NCBI GenBank assembly: GCA_023142175.1
Contig: JAGLJX010000189.1
Span: 1 to 8,166, forward strand
Source of the DNA: Emcibacter sp.
GTDB taxonomy: Bacteria; Pseudomonadota; Alphaproteobacteria; Sphingomonadales; Emcibacteraceae
DNA: 8,166 nucleotides
Direction: 5' to 3'
The position numbers were made by a program, and so were the translations under genes. Shown here one piece after another: positions 7,063 through 8,166 of this stretch; position 1 is the stretch's first letter, and each line of letters begins with the position of its first letter. The notes beneath the pieces were generated by a model. It had not been told where the DNA came from. It did no database searches and was given only the letters and a program-made list of their open reading frames with translations.

Positions 7063-7623
7063 TTAAGGGTTCACAGCTTCCGCTTCTGGTTTTTCTATAG
7101 GAGATTCTGATTCTGATTTTTCCTCAGCTTTTGCCTGTGGTTTCCGTCGCGGCTTTCGCTGTGGCTCCTGTTCTTGCTTTTTTTGCCCAGATTCAGAAGA
7201 TTCAACAGGTGCAGAATGCTGCGTCTGTTTTTCGGCGGCATTGACCTGACGCACGTCTTCTTCTTGCTGTTTTTTAGCCTGTTCTTCCTGACGGGCTTTA
7301 TCCCGTGCCGCCTGAGTAGCGGCTTCTACAGAGGCGAATTCATCATAGATGCGGTAATAATGATCCGCATACTGATAAAGAGCTTCAGATTCCAACCGGT
7401 CTGATGCCCGCTTTTCCTGGGCCAGTGTTTTATAGCGCTCGTAAAGTTGCTTTGCATTACCGCGCTGGTTTCCTGCTGGGCCACGGCTGTCCATCTGCCG
7501 GTTTGGCGAGTTAGACTGCTGCTGCCGGTTTTGATTATGGCGACCTTTACTGGGGCGCTTCTGGTTACTATGCTGACTAGGGCGGCCCTGTCTGTTATGT
7601 CGGGAATTCTGATTTTGTTTCAT
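7063..7623 (-). CDS. DUF4167 domain protein, basic and largely disordered
   Basis: This 186-residue protein has an unknown biochemical role. Residues 1-43 are rich in Asn, Gln, Arg and Ser, suggesting a disordered nucleic-acid-binding tail. Residues 44-96 hold the DUF4167 core: DSRGPAGNQRG, then LYERYKTLAQE and ALYQYADHYYRIYDEF, in the style of the family's short helical module with a conserved His-Tyr-Tyr-Arg. From about 97 to the end it is Glu/Gln/Lys/Ala-rich, probably coiled coil then disordered. The frame stays open to an ATG at 7683 (20 more residues, hydrophobic). I prefer the ATG at 7623 because family members begin with a short Met-Arg/Lys-Gln-Asn-type basic tail, but no good ribosome site precedes any candidate. 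Position between prmC and clpB matches the usual alphaproteobacterial order. The asparagine- and glutamine-rich N-tail is more polar than is typical. Confidence 0.85.
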   Translation of the reverse strand: MKQNQNSRHNRQGRPSQHSNQKRPSKGRHNQNRQQQSNSPNRQMDSRGPAGNQRGNAKQLYERYKTLAQEKRASDRLESEALYQYADHYYRIYDEFASVEAATQAARDKARQEEQAKKQQEEDVRQVNAAEKQTQHSAPVESSESGQKKQEQEPQRKPRRKPQAKAEEKSESESPIEKPEAEAVNP

Positions 7624-7663
7624 GAAAACTACGCTAAATTGGGCTGTCCCAAACATACCGTTC

Positions 7664-7676
7664 GCATATATTATGC
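7664..7676. repeat. Palindrome GCATA-TAT-TATGC in the DUF4167 leader
   Basis: These are five-base perfect arms around a three-base centre. The dyad continues outward as TT (7661-7662) with AA (7678-7679) after one mismatch. It lies 40 bases upstream of the preferred DUF4167 start, inside the alternative N-terminal extension. It may be a protein site or an RNA hairpin. Confidence 0.3.
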
Positions 7677-7708
7677 AAACCATCCTGCCTGACAGCGGTT
7701 ACTTTTTC

Positions 7709-7724
7709 AAATATCTAAATATCT
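7709..7724. repeat. Two tandem copies of AAATATCT
   Basis: Exact 8-base units lie at 7709-7716 and 7717-7724 (AGATATTT on the minus strand), inside the untranslated leader of the DUF4167 gene. Phase and exactness may reflect slippage, or a doubled protein site. Confidence 0.4.
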
Positions 7725-7737
7725 GGGGTTCATGTTG

Positions 7738-7769
7738 CCGGGGAAATTATTTTCAATAACCCATCCCGG
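7738..7769 (-). promoter_or_regulatory. Two-stage stem-loop in the DUF4167 leader RNA
   Basis: The outer arms CCGGG (7738-7742) and CCCGG (7765-7769) enclose TTATT (7747-7751) and AATAA (7755-7759), which close around three bases. In the leader RNA this would form a stem with an internal loop. No T-run follows, so it is more likely a leader structure than a terminator; its role is unknown. Confidence 0.35.
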
Positions 7770-7776
7770 ACCCTTA

Positions 7777-7802
7777 ACTCTCTATAGAGTAAATACACTC
7801 TA
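7777..7802. repeat. Overlapping dyads at the -10 and start of the DUF4167 promoter
   Basis: TAGAGT (7785-7790) and ACTCTA (7797-7802) are perfect six-base inverted arms spaced by six. The same middle arm also forms the ten-base palindrome CTCTATAGAG (7780-7789), with A and T extending it as ACTCT/AGAGT (7777-7790). The shared arm means one of two pairings at a time. It covers the predicted -10 and start site, where a repressor would bind. Confidence 0.4.
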
Positions 7803-7825
7803 CCCTTATGGCGATCAAATGCCAA
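7797..7825 (-). promoter_or_regulatory. Candidate sigma-70-type promoter for the DUF4167 gene
   Basis: On the minus strand TTGGCA (7825-7820) and TAGAGT (7802-7797) are separated by exactly 17 bases. They match five of six and four of six positions of the TTGACA/TATAAT consensus. Transcription would start near 7790, giving a leader of roughly 165 bases before the ATG at 7623. Read-through from prmC remains possible, because no strong terminator separates the genes. Confidence 0.45.
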
Positions 7826-7852
7826 CATAATTTTTATGTAAGGGGGTTTTTA

Positions 7853-8166
7853 TTAAAAATTAAACGCTACACAGCGGTCCCGGCCAGCCAGGTCCTGAAT
7901 TATTCGAACGTTTTTTGCCCCGGTTTGTCGGAAAATTTCCCTGACCCGCGCCCCTTGGGTATGCCCTATTTCCAAAAAAACCTGAGCTTCTTTTGCTGCA
8001 AGTGCAGGTATAATTCCGGCAAGCCTATCATATTCCTTATAGCCGTCATCCTTGGCAAAAAGAGCGATGGAGGGTTCGTAATCGCGCACATCCGAGGCAA
8101 GTGTTGCTCTTTCCGTTTCGGCGATATAGGGCGGGTTGCACAGAATAATATCGAATTTTGCCGCAG
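7853..8166 (-). CDS. prmC: Peptide chain release factor N5-glutamine methyltransferase PrmC, C-terminal part
   Basis: The 103 C-terminal residues are visible, against roughly 280 for the full protein; the 5' part lies beyond the right edge. The first complete codon ends at 8164. Catalytic motif NPPYIA is at visible residues 10-15. It is the signature of enzymes that methylate amide nitrogens, here the glutamine of the GGQ motif in release factors RF1 and RF2. The tail has the family's usual ending, IIQDLAGRDRCV, close to the stop. Codons before the GTG at 8089 continue the frame through NPPY, so that GTG is internal and not the start. The gene normally follows prfA, which I would expect just upstream, outside the window. 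The final strand motifs and the neighbours exclude the related PrmB as the better call. Confidence 0.94.
   Translation of the reverse strand, partial: AAKFDIILCNPPYIAETERATLASDVRDYEPSIALFAKDDGYKEYDRLAGIIPALAAKEAQVFLEIGHTQGARVREIFRQTGAKNVRIIQDLAGRDRCVAFNF

Larger units (their letters stand above)
7624..7852 (-). other. Intergenic leader between prmC and the DUF4167 gene
   Basis: This 229-base AT-rich gap carries no gene I can support. It holds a candidate promoter, several dyads and a short tandem repeat, listed separately. A further AT-rich hairpin (ACATAA/TTATGT, 7825-7839) lies just after prmC but lacks a T-run on the minus strand, so I do not call it a terminator. Confidence 0.5.

Noticed and set aside
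7825..7839. ACATAA/TTATGT hairpin as the prmC terminator
   Set aside because: The stem is A/T only, no T-run follows on the minus strand, and it overlaps the -35 of the better promoter candidate.
7853..8089. GTG at 8089 as the start of a small separate gene
   Set aside because: The frame continues upstream through the NPPY motif, so the GTG is an internal valine codon of prmC.

Overview
The window looks like a chromosomal segment of an alphaproteobacterium of moderate GC content. The main evidence is the run prmC - DUF4167 protein - clpB on the minus strand. DUF4167 is essentially an alphaproteobacterial domain, and this gene order is, from memory, common in that class. The genus cannot be fixed from the sequence alone.

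Layout from right to left (all minus strand unless stated): the 3' part of prmC (7853-8166, cut by the window edge); a 229-base leader with several dyads and a candidate sigma-70-type promoter; a basic, disordered DUF4167 protein (7063-7623); a short gap with a good RpoH (sigma-32)-type heat-shock promoter; and clpB (4406-6985). On the plus strand, converging with clpB and separated from it by 8 bases, is an AT-richer gene for an exported alpha/beta hydrolase (3534-4397). A 103-base divergent gap separates that gene from a minus-strand accessory cluster: arsM (2390-3430), a low-molecular-weight-phosphatase-type arsC (1896-2399), a 29-codon membrane-like ORF that may be a gene remnant (1804-1893), a TVP38/TMEM64 membrane protein (1090-1791) and a mercuric-reductase-like flavoprotein that runs off the left edge (1-1093).

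How the parts fit: the right half is housekeeping (release-factor methylation, disaggregase). The left half is an arsenic-handling operon. ArsC would reduce arsenate to arsenite and ArsM would methylate arsenite using S-adenosylmethionine. The two genes overlap by 10 bases, so substrate maker and user are co-translated. The TVP38 protein and the flavoprotein share an ATGA stop-start overlap and probably act together at the membrane. No ArsR regulator and no arsenite efflux pump (ArsB/Acr3) lies in the window. This leaves open whether the cluster is for detoxification or for building organoarsenicals. The most interesting points are this gene combination, the short ORF inside it, and the regulatory DNA in front of clpB and the DUF4167 gene. 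No RNA gene, CRISPR array, insertion sequence or attachment site was seen. No gene-free stretch exceeds 300 bases.
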